39,973 nt of DNA, from positions 1-39,973 of the forward strand of contig JAFSQI010000071.1 of NCBI GenBank assembly GCA_017446685.1, written 5' to 3'. Position numbers and translations under genes: made by a program. Shown in pieces: positions 29,555-39,838 of this stretch. The DNA is from Butyrivibrio sp. Its GTDB lineage: Bacteria; Bacillota; Clostridia; Lachnospirales; Lachnospiraceae. Each line of letters begins with the position of its first letter. The first letter of the stretch is position 1. A model generated the notes under the pieces. It did not search any database, was not told the DNA's origin, and saw nothing but the letters and a program-made list of their open reading frames with translations.

Positions 29555-30106
29555 ATGAACCAGAGAGTAAAAGAATTTAATGATAAGATGCAGAAGTCTT
29601 TTGACTTTTTAAAGGAGGATCTTGCTTCTATCCGTGCCGGAAGAGCTAACCCTCATGTACTTGATAAAATTAAGGTTGATTATTATGGAACACCTACTCC
29701 TATTCAGCAGGTAGGCAATGTATCAGTTCCTGAAGCACGTATTATCCAGATTGCACCATGGGAAAAAACCATGATTAAGGATATTGAGAAGGCTCTTATG
29801 ATGTCTGATCTTGGTATTACTCCAAGTAATGACGGAACAGTAATTCGTCTTGTATTTCCTGAGCTTACTGAGGAACGCAGAAAGCAGCTTGCTAAGGATA
29901 TTCGCAAGAAGGGTGAGGATGCAAAGGTTGCAGTCAGAAATGTAAGACGTGATGGAAATGATTCCTTCAAGAAGCTAAAAGGAACGGAAGTTTCTGAAGA
30001 TGAGATTAATGATCTTAATGACGAGCTTCAGAAAATAACAGACAAGTTCATCAAGGATATTGATGCAGCTGTTGAAGAAAAGAATAAAGAAATAATGACA
30101 GTATAA
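29555..30106 (+). CDS. frr: Ribosome recycling factor
   Basis: This 183-aa tRNA-mimic protein releases ribosomes from mRNA after termination, together with EF-G. Family segments include SIRAGRANPHVLDKIKVDYYG, TPIQQVGNVSVPEAR and LTEERRKQLAKDIRKKGEDA. The usual length is 185 aa. AGGAGGCGCATGT precedes the ATG. It lies between pyrH and uppS as in most Firmicutes. Confidence 0.97.
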   Translation: MNQRVKEFNDKMQKSFDFLKEDLASIRAGRANPHVLDKIKVDYYGTPTPIQQVGNVSVPEARIIQIAPWEKTMIKDIEKALMMSDLGITPSNDGTVIRLVFPELTEERRKQLAKDIRKKGEDAKVAVRNVRRDGNDSFKKLKGTEVSEDEINDLNDELQKITDKFIKDIDAAVEEKNKEIMTV

Positions 30107-30126
30107 AAATTATTCGGAGATAAATA

Positions 30127-30852
30127 ATGGAAGAAAATAGGAAGATTCCTGCTCATGTTGCGATAATTCTGGATGGAAACGGAAGATGGGCCAAGGCAAA
30201 AGGAATGCCGAGAAATTATGGACATATGCAGGGAGCTAAGGCTGTAGAGGATATTTTGGTTGTTGCAAGAGATATGGGAATCAAGTATCTTACAGTTTAT
30301 GCTTTTTCGACAGAGAACTGGAGCCGTCCTGAGACAGAAGTTTCTGCGCTTATGACGATTCTCCGCAATTACCTTAAAACGAGTATTAAGAAGTCAATGA
30401 AGAACAATGTAAGATGTCGCGTTATTGGCGAAAGAAGTAAGCTTTCTTCTGATATTCAGGATGCAATTAATGAACTTGAAGAAGCTACAGCCAGAAATAC
30501 CGGGCTCACTTTTACAATTGCGATAAATTACGGAAGTCGTGATGAAATTACAAGAGCAGTAAGAAAAGTGGCTTCTAAGGTGGAAAGCGGTGAAATTAAA
30601 GCTCAGGATATAACAGAAGATATGATAGCAGCTAATCTTGATACCAGTTTTCTTCCTGATCCGGATTTACTTATCAGAACCTGTAATGAGCAGCGTATTT
30701 CCAATTTTTTATTGTGGCAATGTGCTTATACAGAGTTTTATTACACACCTGTTGCATGGCCGGACTTTGATAAGGCTGAGCTTGAAAAAGCAGTTGATTC
30801 TTATAACACCAGAAATCGTAAATTCGGTGGCTTGAAACAGGATCAGGTGTAA
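30127..30852 (+). CDS. uppS: Isoprenyl transferase (undecaprenyl-diphosphate synthase)
   Basis: This cis-prenyltransferase builds undecaprenyl diphosphate, the lipid carrier for peptidoglycan. The substrate motif HVAIILDGNGRWA carries Asp16. The C-terminal RTCNEQRISNFLLWQ and EFYYTPVAWPDF regions are diagnostic. Length is 241 aa. CGGAGATAAATA precedes the ATG. It sits 20 bases after frr. Confidence 0.96.
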   Translation: MEENRKIPAHVAIILDGNGRWAKAKGMPRNYGHMQGAKAVEDILVVARDMGIKYLTVYAFSTENWSRPETEVSALMTILRNYLKTSIKKSMKNNVRCRVIGERSKLSSDIQDAINELEEATARNTGLTFTIAINYGSRDEITRAVRKVASKVESGEIKAQDITEDMIAANLDTSFLPDPDLLIRTCNEQRISNFLLWQCAYTEFYYTPVAWPDFDKAELEKAVDSYNTRNRKFGGLKQDQV

Positions 30853-30883
30853 TTTTATAAAAAAATAAGGCTGGTACATTTTA

Positions 30884-31708
30884 TTGAAAACTAGAGTGAT
30901 CAGTGGAATAGTAATAGGAATAGTGCTGGCAGCGGTATTGATTCCCGGAGGGAACCTGCTTGCCGGGACTCTGTTAGTGGTTTCTCTCATAAGCTATTTT
31001 GAGCTTACAAGAGCTACCGGTATTCATGAAGAGGGCAAACGCTTTAATTCTCTTGAGCTATGCGGATATGTTTCGGTAGTAGTGCATTATGCGCAGATGG
31101 CGCTGGTTAAAGATTACAGATATTATATTTTTTCTTTGATGTTTGCCTTTTTCCTTATAATGGTGTGTTATGTACTGAGTTTTCCCAAGTATACTTCGCC
31201 ACAGGCCATAACTGCATTTTTTTGTTTTGTTTATGCGCCTGTAAATATGTCGTTTGTGTATCTTTTGAGAATAAGACCACTTGGTATATATTTTGCATGG
31301 ATTCCGTTTATAGCCTGGGTGTGTGACACCTGTGCTTATTTTTCGGGAAGAGCTTTTGGCAAGCATAAACTTGTACCGGTGCTTTCCCCAAAGAAAACGG
31401 TTGAAGGTGCAATAGGCGGAATAATCGGATCTGTGGCTGTTGGTGCTATATTTGGATATGTACTATATACCAATGAAAACCATAATATTATGATAATCAT
31501 TACTATGATGATAATTACTTTGATTGGAAGTATCATTGCTCAGCTTGGAGATCTTTTGGCATCCGGTATAAAAAGAGACCATAACATAAAAGATTATGGT
31601 CATATTATTCCCGGACATGGTGGAATAATGGACAGATTTGACAGTGTGATTTTTGTAATTCCCTGTATTTATTTTTTGGCAGCGGTACTTGTTCCATTGA
31701 TTAAATGA
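30884..31708 (+). CDS. cdsA: Phosphatidate cytidylyltransferase
   Basis: This membrane enzyme makes CDP-diacylglycerol from phosphatidate and CTP for phospholipid synthesis. It has about eight helices. The CdsA signature is seen as SGIKRDHNIKDYGHIIPGHG followed by GIMDRFDS, near residues 225-250. The start is a TTG at 30884, supported by the family N-terminus KTRVISGIVIG. The upstream AAGG at 30867-30870 is a weak, distant site. This is the last gene before a strong terminator, so it ends the pyrH transcript. Confidence 0.94.
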   Translation: MKTRVISGIVIGIVLAAVLIPGGNLLAGTLLVVSLISYFELTRATGIHEEGKRFNSLELCGYVSVVVHYAQMALVKDYRYYIFSLMFAFFLIMVCYVLSFPKYTSPQAITAFFCFVYAPVNMSFVYLLRIRPLGIYFAWIPFIAWVCDTCAYFSGRAFGKHKLVPVLSPKKTVEGAIGGIIGSVAVGAIFGYVLYTNENHNIMIIITMMIITLIGSIIAQLGDLLASGIKRDHNIKDYGHIIPGHGGIMDRFDSVIFVIPCIYFLAAVLVPLIK

Positions 31709-31710
31709 TA

Positions 31711-31742
31711 AAAATCCCTTTTTAAGAAGGGATTTTTTTATT
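31711..31742 (+). terminator. Terminator between cdsA and dxr
   Basis: AAATCCCTT (31712-31720) pairs with AAGGGATTT (31727-31735), loop TTTAAG, followed by TTTTTATTT. It splits the usual pyrH-to-polC cluster into two units here. Confidence 0.92.
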
Positions 31743-31913
31743 TAACAGGAAAGAACGACTCTTTGTTCTTTATGTCTAGGAAAAATAATTCTGTAGTGTT
31801 ATAGTATGATAAGTATTATTTTTTGAAATAAAATAAATACTCTTTTTAAGCGGAAATTGTGAAAAAGGCATATTTGCATCAGTGTTTAAAAATGATTTAA
31901 AAGAGGAAAAGTG
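31743..31913 (+). promoter_or_regulatory. Likely promoter region for dxr-rseP-ispG-polC
   Basis: A new promoter is needed after the terminator. TATAGT (31800-31805) and the overlapping TATGAT (31805-31810) are -10 candidates, but neither has a good -35 at 17 bases. The rest is AT-rich with no clear hairpin. Confidence 0.35.
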
Positions 31914-33056
31914 ATGAACAGAAATATAGTTTTACTGGGGTCTACCGGTTCAATAGGAACACAGACATTGGATGTGGTTAGAAATAATTCTGATGAGCTT
32001 AAGGTTATAGGACTTGCTGCAAATACCAGGACTGCAGAGGTTGAAAAGCAGGTAAGGGAATTTAGACCTAAGTATGTTTGCATGTATGATGAGCATGCTG
32101 CAAAAGAACTTCAGGCAAAAATAGAAGATACCGGTATCAAGGTTATGACAGGAATGGAAGGTCTTTTGGAAATTGTTTCTGTTCCTGAGGCGGATACAGT
32201 ACTTACTGCTGTAGTTGGAATGATTGGAATTCAACCCACAATAAGAGCGATTGAGAGTGGTAAGGATATAGCACTTGCCAATAAGGAAACACTGGTATGT
32301 GCAGGACACATCATAATGCCCCTTGCTGCGCAAAAGAACGTTCAGATTCTTCCTGTTGACTCAGAGCACAGCGCAATATTTCAGTCTCTTAACGGAGAAC
32401 CAAAGGATAAGCTTGAGAAGATAATTCTCACAGCAAGCGGTGGACCTTTTAGAGGCAAAAAGCGCTCAGAACTTGAAAATATGACAGCGGCTGATGCACT
32501 TAAGCATCCTAATTGGAATATGGGACCTAAGGTCACAATTGATTCATCATCTCTTGTTAATAAGGGATTGGAAGTAATGGAGGCCAGATGGCTGTTTGAT
32601 GTTGCTCTTGATAATATACAGGTTGTAATCCATCCGCAGAGCATACTTCATAGTGCTGTTCAGTTCTGTGACGGTGCAGTTATAGGCCAGATGGGTGTGC
32701 CGGATATGAAGCTTCCGATTCAGTATGCGCTTTTTTATCCGGACAGAAGACCAATGAATGAAAAGAGACTTGATCTATTTGAACTTGGAAGCATGACATT
32801 TGAAAAGCCTGATATGGAAACATTTAGAGGACTTAAGCTGGCATTTGATTCAGCAAAAACGGGTGGCAGCATGCCTACAGTATTTAATGCAGCCAATGAA
32901 ATGGCAGTCAGAGCATTCCTTAAGGGTGAGATAAAGTATCTCCAGATTTATGACATGATTCAGCGCGCTATGGAACATCATGTAAAAATTGATAATCCGT
33001 CTGTGGAAGATATCTTGCAGGCAGAAAAAGAAACTTATGATTATCTTGCAAAGTGA
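31914..33056 (+). CDS. dxr: 1-deoxy-D-xylulose-5-phosphate reductoisomerase
   Basis: This enzyme is the first committed step of the MEP isoprenoid pathway, converting DXP to MEP with NADPH. The N-terminal LLGSTGSIGTQTLDVV is the nucleotide loop. The metal and substrate motifs PVDSEHSAIFQ, ILTASGGPFR and the flexible VIHPQSILHSAVQF segment are present. Length is 380 aa. AGAGG lies 8 bases before ATG 31914; a GTG directly before it is an alternative. Together with ispG it provides precursors for uppS. Confidence 0.96.
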   Translation: MNRNIVLLGSTGSIGTQTLDVVRNNSDELKVIGLAANTRTAEVEKQVREFRPKYVCMYDEHAAKELQAKIEDTGIKVMTGMEGLLEIVSVPEADTVLTAVVGMIGIQPTIRAIESGKDIALANKETLVCAGHIIMPLAAQKNVQILPVDSEHSAIFQSLNGEPKDKLEKIILTASGGPFRGKKRSELENMTAADALKHPNWNMGPKVTIDSSSLVNKGLEVMEARWLFDVALDNIQVVIHPQSILHSAVQFCDGAVIGQMGVPDMKLPIQYALFYPDRRPMNEKRLDLFELGSMTFEKPDMETFRGLKLAFDSAKTGGSMPTVFNAANEMAVRAFLKGEIKYLQIYDMIQRAMEHHVKIDNPSVEDILQAEKETYDYLAK

Positions 33057-33095
33057 AACTGAAAAATATATTTGATTTTTAGAAACAGGAGAAGT

Positions 33096-34148
33096 ATGTT
33101 AGTCAGTATTATTATATTTTTTATAATATTTGGAGTGCTTGTCACTTCACATGAATTTGGACATTTTATAATAGCTAAGTCTGGTGGCATAAGAGTTAAT
33201 GAGTTTTTTGTCGGTATGGGACCTACTATATGGAAAAAGCAAAAAGGGGAAACACTGTATAGCCTTAAGCTTCTTCCCATAGGAGGAGCCTGTGTATTTG
33301 ATGGAATGGACCCTGTTGCGGAGGAAAAAGAGGGATATGATGAGCATTCGTTTTTAAATGCCCCTGTTTGGCGAAGAATTGCTACTCTTTTTGCAGGACC
33401 TTTTGCTAATTTTATTATTGCTTACATTCTTGCGGTCATTCTGGTAAGTTTTTCTGCGTGGAATTTTCCGGTTATAAACAATATGACAGAAGATTCTGCT
33501 GCACTTGAGGCCGGAATGCAAATTGGTGACAAATTCATCAGTGTAGATGGCGAAAAAGTATATATGGCAGGAGAAGTTACTCTTATTTCACAATTTGCAG
33601 AGGGAAGCCCTATGGAAGTTGTGTATGAGAGAGATGGTGAGCTTCATACTACAACAATTGTACCCAGATACAGTGAAGAAGCCGGAAGATACTATATGGG
33701 CATTTACCTTGGCGAATATGGGGATATAAAGGGAATCAGTGCTCTTAAGTATGCCTGGTATGAAGTGAGGTACAGCTTTAAAGCTACATATAGAAGTCTT
33801 GCATTATTATTTAAAGGTAAGCTTTCAGCAGATGATGTATCAGGCCCTGTCGGCATGGTAAAAATGGTTGATGATACTTACGAGGAAGTAAGACCATACG
33901 GTATATCTGCAGTGATTCTTACAATGCTTTCATTGACAATACTTTTATCTGTGAATCTTGGAGTGATGAATCTTTTACCTATCCCTGCTCTGGATGGAGG
34001 AAGACTGGTATTCCAGTTTATAGAAGTTATATTTGGTAAGCCTGTTCCCCCGGAAAAAGAGGGCTATGTTCATATGATAGGTATGCTTGCACTTTTGGGA
34101 CTTATGGTACTTGTTCTTTTCAATGATATTACCAAGTTTACCAGATGA
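33096..34148 (+). CDS. rseP: Site-2 intramembrane metalloprotease
   Basis: This RseP/RasP-type zinc protease cuts membrane-embedded anti-sigma factors or signal peptides. The zinc motif HEFGH (19-23) lies in the first helix, and the second motif NLLPIPALDGGRL has Asp300. A PDZ domain covers about residues 120-190 (AALEAGMQIGDKFISVDGEK). Length is 350 aa. CAGGAGAAGT precedes ATG 33096. It lies between dxr and ispG as in most Firmicutes. Confidence 0.94.
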   Translation: MLVSIIIFFIIFGVLVTSHEFGHFIIAKSGGIRVNEFFVGMGPTIWKKQKGETLYSLKLLPIGGACVFDGMDPVAEEKEGYDEHSFLNAPVWRRIATLFAGPFANFIIAYILAVILVSFSAWNFPVINNMTEDSAALEAGMQIGDKFISVDGEKVYMAGEVTLISQFAEGSPMEVVYERDGELHTTTIVPRYSEEAGRYYMGIYLGEYGDIKGISALKYAWYEVRYSFKATYRSLALLFKGKLSADDVSGPVGMVKMVDDTYEEVRPYGISAVILTMLSLTILLSVNLGVMNLLPIPALDGGRLVFQFIEVIFGKPVPPEKEGYVHMIGMLALLGLMVLVLFNDITKFTR

Positions 34149-34197
34149 TAAGTATTTGCAGTGATTAGTTTTTTAACAAATAATAGAGGAAATAATT

Positions 34198-35253
34198 ATG
34201 TCTTATAGAGATGAAACAAAGGTTATACATATTGGAAACAGAGTAATCGGAGGGGGCAATCCTATCCTTATCCAGTCAATGACTAATACCAGAACAGAGG
34301 ATGTGGCAGCTACAGTGGCTCAGATTCACAGACTTGAAGAAGCGGGCTGTGAAATTATAAGATGTACTGTTCCTAACAATGAGGCTGCACTTGCAATTAA
34401 AGAAATCAAGAAAAACATCAGTATACCTCTTGTTGCTGACATTCATTTTGATTATAAAATGGCTATTGCTGCTATGGAGAATGGTGCAGACAAAATAAGA
34501 ATAAATCCCGGAAATATCGGCTCAAAGGAGCGAATCGCAGCAGTTGTAGCCTGTGCTAAAGAAAGAAATATTCCTATCAGAGTAGGTGTTAACAGTGGCT
34601 CTCTGGAAAAAAATCTTGTTGAAAAATATCACGGGGTGACTGCGCAGGGTTTGGTTGAGAGTGCCCTTGACAAGATTGGAATAATCGAAGACCTTGGCTA
34701 TGACAATATGGTTGTTAGTATAAAGTCTTCAAACGTTTTGCTCTGTGCAGAAGCACATACTTTGCTCGCGCAAAAGTGCAAGTATCCTCTTCATGTTGGA
34801 ATTACCGAGGCAGGAACTCTTTACGGAGGAAATATTAAGTCTTCAATCGGACTTGGAATCATATTAAGCCAGGGAATTGGTGATACAATAAGAGTTTCAC
34901 TTTCAGGTGATCCTGTGGAAGAAATTAAGACAGCAAAATTAATTTTAAGAACTCTTGGCCTTAGAAAAGGTGGTATTGAAGTGGTTTCTTGCCCTACCTG
35001 CGGCAGAACAAAAATCGACCTTATAGGACTAGCAAACCAGGTTGAGACAATGGTTCAAAAGTATCCTCTTGATATAAAGGTTGCTGTTATGGGATGTGCG
35101 GTTAACGGTCCGGGTGAAGCAAAAGAAGCTGATATAGGTATAGCCGGCGGAGATGGAGAAGGCCTTCTTATCAAAAAAGGTGAGATTATCAGAAAAGTTA
35201 AAGAAGATGAATTGTTGGATGCACTTAAAGCAGAGTTGGATAATTGGAAATAA
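34198..35253 (+). CDS. ispG: 4-hydroxy-3-methylbut-2-enyl-diphosphate synthase
   Basis: This Fe-S enzyme of the MEP pathway turns MEcPP into HMBPP. The cluster cysteines are Cys265 and Cys268 in [12 protein letters not shown] and Cys300 in [18 protein letters not shown]. The N-terminal barrel begins [22 protein letters not shown]. Length is 351 aa, the short bacterial form. AGAGGAAATAATT precedes the ATG. The polC start follows the stop by only 3 bases. Confidence 0.96.
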   Translation: MSYRDETKVIHIGNRVIGGGNPILIQSMTNTRTEDVAATVAQIHRLEEAGCEIIRCTVPNNEAALAIKEIKKNISIPLVADIHFDYKMAIAAMENGADKIRINPGNIGSKERIAAVVACAKERNIPIRVGVNSGSLEKNLVEKYHGVTAQGLVESALDKIGIIEDLGYDNMVVSIKSSNVLLCAEAHTLLAQKCKYPLHVGITEAGTLYGGNIKSSIGLGIILSQGIGDTIRVSLSGDPVEEIKTAKLILRTLGLRKGGIEVVSCPTCGRTKIDLIGLANQVETMVQKYPLDIKVAVMGCAVNGPGEAKEADIGIAGGDGEGLLIKKGEIIRKVKEDELLDALKAELDNWK

Positions 35254-35256
35254 AGT

Positions 35257-38200
35257 ATGAGCAAGTCTTTTTTTGAAGTTTTTCCTGCGTTGAAACTGGA
35301 TGATCATACCAGAGAAATCATGGAACAGACCATGGTAGAAAAGGTATCGACCACCAGAAAGCAGGATTTTATCAGAATATATATTTCTAGTAACAGATTG
35401 ATTGAAAAGTCAGAAATCATAAAGACAGAGACAAATATTAAAAGACAGTTTTTTAACGATCAGGATCTGACTGTAAAAATATACGAGAAATTTTCTCTTT
35501 CAGCGCAGTATACGCCTTCAAATCTTCTGGATATATACAGAGAGAGCATTGAGATGGAACTAAAAGACTATGACCATATGGAGTATAGTCTTTTTCGTTC
35601 TGCGCAGTTTGTTTATCCTGATGCAGACAACGTAGTTATAAAACTTGAGGATACTGTTGTAGGCAAAAAGAAGGCACCTGATCTTATGCGAGTTCTTTCC
35701 AAAATCATCAATGAAAGGTGTGGCCTTGAAGTTGCCATTTCACCTGAATTTGTCAAGGTTGAAAAAGAAAATTCCGAACCGGATTATTCTACAGAATCTG
35801 CTAAAATGGCGCAAAAGCTCGAAGCTGTAGAATTAAAGTCTGAGGAAAAGAAAAAGCAGAAAGAAGAGAAAAAAGCAGCAAAAGAAAATCAGACTCAGGA
35901 AAAAACATTTCAGGCGAAGGCACCACAGGCAAATACAAAAGAAAGCTCCGGTGGTTTCTCAAAAGGAAACTGGAGTGGGAAAAGAAGCGATTTTGGAAGC
36001 TACAAACGAAGTGATAATCCAGATGTTTTATTTGGACGTGATTTTGATGAGGAAACAATGAAGCTTGTTGACCTTGTGGGTGAACTTGGCGAGGTTGTTG
36101 TTCATGGAAAAATTACAGCCTTTGAACAGAGAGATATAAGAAATGAGAAGAGTATTCTTATTTTTGATATAACAGATTTTACCGATTCGATTACAGTGAA
36201 GATGTTTGTCAAAACTGAGGATGCCCCTGAAATCTGTAAAGATATAAAGCCCGGTGCATTCGTTAAGGTGAAGGGTATTGCGGCTGTAGATAAGTTCGAC
36301 CATGAATTATCAATCCAGTCTGTGGTTGGAGTTAAGAAAATAGCGGATTTCACAACAAAGAGAAATGATACTTCCGAAGTTAAAAGAGTGGAGCTTCACT
36401 GCCATACCAAGATGAGTGATATGGATGGAGTTTCGGAAGTACGCGATATAGTAAAGCAGGCTTATAAATGGGGAATGCCTGGTATCGCAATTACTGATCA
36501 CGGCGTTGTGCAGGCTCTTACAGATGCAAATCATTTGTGGGAAGATCTTTATTCCGGAGAAAATAAACGAAGAAAAGAGGCAGGTGAGCCACCTGTAGAC
36601 AGACAGAACTTTTTCAAGCTTGTGCTTGGCGTTGAAGCATACCTTGTCGATGACCTTAAGGAGATAGTGGTCAATGACAAAGGTCAGCCTCTGGATGATA
36701 CTACATTTGTAGTCTTTGATATAGAGACAACTGGTTTTTCGCCTATAAAAAATAAGATTATAGAAATTGGTGCCGTAAAGATTAAGAACGGAGAGATAAT
36801 CGACAGATTTTCTGAGTTTATTAATCCTGAGGTGCCTATTCCTTATCGAATTGAAAAGCTTACAAGTATAAATGATGAAATGGTAATGCATGCACCTAAC
36901 AGAGAAGTTATAGTTCCCCAATTTGTGGAATTTTGTAAAGGGGCAGTTCTTGTAGGACATAATGTTGCATTTGATATAAGCTTTATCAATCAAAACTGTA
37001 AAGAGCTTGGAATTGATGTGGACTATACAACTGTCGACACACTCTGGCTATCGAGATATTTTTTCCCTCTTCAGGCAAAACATACACTCGATGCGGTTGC
37101 CAAGACTCTTAATGTTGTGCTTGACCATCATCACAGAGCTGTCGATGATGCTGAATGTACTGCACTTATTTTCAATAAGTTTGTTCCAATGCTAAAAGAG
37201 CAGAAGGCTCAAACACTTACAGATGTTAATATTTTGGGTAAGCCTACCCCTGACATGATAAGGCATCTTAGACCTACGCACTGTATTATTCTTGCAAAAA
37301 ATACTTTGGGAAGAGTTAATCTTTATACACTTGTCAGTAAGTCACATATAGACTACTTTAGAAGATTTCCGCTCATACCAAAGAGTGAACTACTAAAATA
37401 CAGAGAGGGACTTATCATAGGAAGTGCCTGCTGTGCAGGTGAACTTTACGGGGCGGTTGTCGAAGGGAGACCGCCTGCAGAAATAGCCAGACTTGTTGAG
37501 TTTTATGACTATCTTGAGATTCAGCCTGTAGGTAATAATCACTTTATGGTTGATTCGGAGAAATACGAGGATATAAACAGCGATGATGATATCAGAGAGA
37601 TAAATAAAGAAATTGTTAAGCTTGGTGAACAGTTCAATAAGCCTGTTGTTGCGACTTGTGATGCTCATTTCTTAAATCCTGAGGATGAAATTTACAGGAC
37701 AATTATTATGGCAGGAAAAGGAATGAATGACGAGGAGCCTGCGCCTCTTTTCTTAAGAACTACAGAAGAAATGATGGCAGAATTTGATTATCTTGGCGCA
37801 GATAAGGCACAGGAGATTGTTGTTGAGAATACCAGAAAAATTCTTGATATGTGTGATTCTATATCTCCGGTGCGCCCGGATAAATGTCCTCCTGTCATTG
37901 AAAACAGTGATGAGATACTTACCAAAATCTGTTATGACAAGGCGCATGAAATTTATGGAGATAATCTTCCGGAAATTGTTCAGGAGCGACTTGAGAGGGA
38001 ACTTAATTCAATTATAAAAAACGGTTTCGCGGTTATGTATATAATCGCGCAGAAGCTTGTTTGGAAATCTAATGAAGATGGATACCTGGTTGGTTCGAGA
38101 GGATCTGTAGGTTCTTCTTTTGTCGCGTTTACGTCTGGAATTACGGAAGTTAATTCATTGAGCCCGCACTATGTTTGCCCAAAGTGCAAGTACAGCGATT

Positions 38201-39801
38201 TTGACTCTGAAGATGTATTAAAATATGCTGGTAATTCCGGCTGTGATATGCCCGATAAAAGGTGCCCTAAGTGCGGAACAATGATGAACAAGGATGGTTT
38301 TGATATTCCGTTTGAGACTTTCCTTGGATTTAAAGGTGACAAGGAGCCTGATATTGACCTTAACTTCTCCGGTGAGTATCAGTCTAAGGCTCATAAATAT
38401 ACAGAGGTTATTTTTGGTTACGGACAGACATTCCGAGCCGGAACAATTGCTTCACTTGCTGACAAGACGGCTTATGGATTTGTGAAAAAGTATTTTGACG
38501 GAATCGGTGCAAGTAAGAGAAAAAGTGAGATAAACCGAATAGTGCAGGGATGTACAGGTATAAGAAGAGGTACAGGCCAGCACCCGGGAGGAATTATAGT
38601 CCTTCCTGTGGGAGAGGACATAAATTCGTTTTGTCCTGTTCAACATCCTGCCAATGATATGACTACAGCGACGATAACAACGCATTACGACTATCACTCG
38701 ATTGACCATAACCTTTTAAAGCTTGATATTCTGGGACATGATGATCCTACAATGATAAGATTTTTGCAGGATTGTACAGGTCTTGATCCAAAGCTTGTGC
38801 CTTTGGATGATAAAAATGTCATGAGTCTTTTCATGAATACCACAGCGCTTAATGTCACTCCTGAGCAGCTTGGCGGTACAAAATTGGGATGTCTTGGACT
38901 TCCTGAATTCGGTACCGATTTTGCTATGCAGATGGTTATTGATGCTAAACCTACATCATTGTCGCATCTTATCAGAATTTCAGGTCTTTCTCATGGAACA
39001 GATGTATGGCTGGGAAATGCGCAGACACTTATTCAAGAGGGAAAAGCAACTATCGATACCTGCATCTGTTGTCGAGATGATATTATGATTTATCTAATTC
39101 AGAAAGGCCTTGATAAGTCAGAGTCCTTCAAGATTATGGAAGCAGTTCGAAAAGGTAAAGTTGCCAAGGGAAAAGAAGGCAACTGGCCTGAATGGAAAAA
39201 AGATATGACAGATCACGGCGTTCCCGATTGGTACATATGGTCCTGTGAAAAAATCAAGTATATGTTTCCGAAGGCTCATGCAGCTGCTTATGTTATGATG
39301 GCATGGAGAATTGCTTATTTTAAAGTATATGTGCCACAGGCCTTCTATGCTGCGTGGTTCAGTATCAGAGCCAAAGCTTTTAACTATGAGCATATGTGCC
39401 TTGGAGAAAACCATCTTCATGCTATTATGAAGGAATATAACAGCAAAAAAGATGAACTTACAAATGCTCAACAGGCAGAATACGGAGATATGAGACTTGT
39501 TGAGGAAATGTATGAGAGAGGAATTGAATTTTTACCAATAGATATTTTCAAGGTGAAATCAAGAGACTTCCAGGTTATAGGAGATAAGATCATGCCTGCT
39601 CTTACCAGTATAGATGGTATGGGTGAAAAAGCTGCAGATCAGATTGTTGAAGCAGCAAAGGATGGTCCGTTCCTTTCTAAAGATGACTTTAAGCAAAGAA
39701 CCAAATGCCCTCAGACTGTAATGGAAAAAATGGCAGATATGGGACTTTTGGGAGATATTCCTGATTCAAACCAGATTAGTATTTTTGACTTGATGAAGTA
39801 A
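35257..39801 (+). CDS. polC: DNA polymerase III alpha subunit, PolC type
   Basis: This is the replicative polymerase of low-GC Gram-positives, 1514 aa. Domains in order: an N-terminal domain (1-~190), a Lys/Glu-rich linker (~180-245), an OB-fold (~265-360), the first PHP part (RVELHCHTKMSDMDG near 378), an inserted DEDDh proofreading exonuclease (VVFDIETTGFSP near 483 to ~650, with HHRAVDDAE), the rest of PHP, and the polymerase core with catalytic PDIDLNFSGEYQ. A zinc-finger segment CPKCKYSDFDSED...CPKCG lies before the core; the helix-hairpin-helix part is near the end (SIDGMGEKAADQIVEAA). The ATG follows ispG by 3 bases with GGAAATAAAGT as its site, so they are translationally close. All expected parts are intact. 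Confidence 0.97.
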   Translation: MSKSFFEVFPALKLDDHTREIMEQTMVEKVSTTRKQDFIRIYISSNRLIEKSEIIKTETNIKRQFFNDQDLTVKIYEKFSLSAQYTPSNLLDIYRESIEMELKDYDHMEYSLFRSAQFVYPDADNVVIKLEDTVVGKKKAPDLMRVLSKIINERCGLEVAISPEFVKVEKENSEPDYSTESAKMAQKLEAVELKSEEKKKQKEEKKAAKENQTQEKTFQAKAPQANTKESSGGFSKGNWSGKRSDFGSYKRSDNPDVLFGRDFDEETMKLVDLVGELGEVVVHGKITAFEQRDIRNEKSILIFDITDFTDSITVKMFVKTEDAPEICKDIKPGAFVKVKGIAAVDKFDHELSIQSVVGVKKIADFTTKRNDTSEVKRVELHCHTKMSDMDGVSEVRDIVKQAYKWGMPGIAITDHGVVQALTDANHLWEDLYSGENKRRKEAGEPPVDRQNFFKLVLGVEAYLVDDLKEIVVNDKGQPLDDTTFVVFDIETTGFSPIKNKIIEIGAVKIKNGEIIDRFSEFINPEVPIPYRIEKLTSINDEMVMHAPNREVIVPQFVEFCKGAVLVGHNVAFDISFINQNCKELGIDVDYTTVDTLWLSRYFFPLQAKHTLDAVAKTLNVVLDHHHRAVDDAECTALIFNKFVPMLKEQKAQTLTDVNILGKPTPDMIRHLRPTHCIILAKNTLGRVNLYTLVSKSHIDYFRRFPLIPKSELLKYREGLIIGSACCAGELYGAVVEGRPPAEIARLVEFYDYLEIQPVGNNHFMVDSEKYEDINSDDDIREINKEIVKLGEQFNKPVVATCDAHFLNPEDEIYRTIIMAGKGMNDEEPAPLFLRTTEEMMAEFDYLGADKAQEIVVENTRKILDMCDSISPVRPDKCPPVIENSDEILTKICYDKAHEIYGDNLPEIVQERLERELNSIIKNGFAVMYIIAQKLVWKSNEDGYLVGSRGSVGSSFVAFTSGITEVNSLSPHYVCPKCKYSDFDSEDVLKYAGNSGCDMPDKRCPKCGTMMNKDGFDIPFETFLGFKGDKEPDIDLNFSGEYQSKAHKYTEVIFGYGQTFRAGTIASLADKTAYGFVKKYFDGIGASKRKSEINRIVQGCTGIRRGTGQHPGGIIVLPVGEDINSFCPVQHPANDMTTATITTHYDYHSIDHNLLKLDILGHDDPTMIRFLQDCTGLDPKLVPLDDKNVMSLFMNTTALNVTPEQLGGTKLGCLGLPEFGTDFAMQMVIDAKPTSLSHLIRISGLSHGTDVWLGNAQTLIQEGKATIDTCICCRDDIMIYLIQKGLDKSESFKIMEAVRKGKVAKGKEGNWPEWKKDMTDHGVPDWYIWSCEKIKYMFPKAHAAAYVMMAWRIAYFKVYVPQAFYAAWFSIRAKAFNYEHMCLGENHLHAIMKEYNSKKDELTNAQQAEYGDMRLVEEMYERGIEFLPIDIFKVKSRDFQVIGDKIMPALTSIDGMGEKAADQIVEAAKDGPFLSKDDFKQRTKCPQTVMEKMADMGLLGDIPDSNQISIFDLMK

Positions 39802-39806
39802 AATAA

Positions 39807-39838
39807 AGCTCACAATCCGCGTGATTGTGGGCTTTTGT
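39807..39838 (+). terminator. Terminator of the dxr-polC operon
   Basis: AGCTCACAATC (39807-39817) pairs with GATTGTGGGCT (39823-39833) with one T-G pair, loop CGCGT, then TTTGTTA. It closes the unit right after the polC stop. The remaining 135 bases to the window edge show no gene, only a weak dyad CACTAAGC/GCTAAGTG near 39908-39938. Confidence 0.85.

Noticed and set aside
36310-36993. 227-codon reading frame opposite polC
   Set aside because: Antisense of the PolC exonuclease and PHP region; the translated protein looks random.
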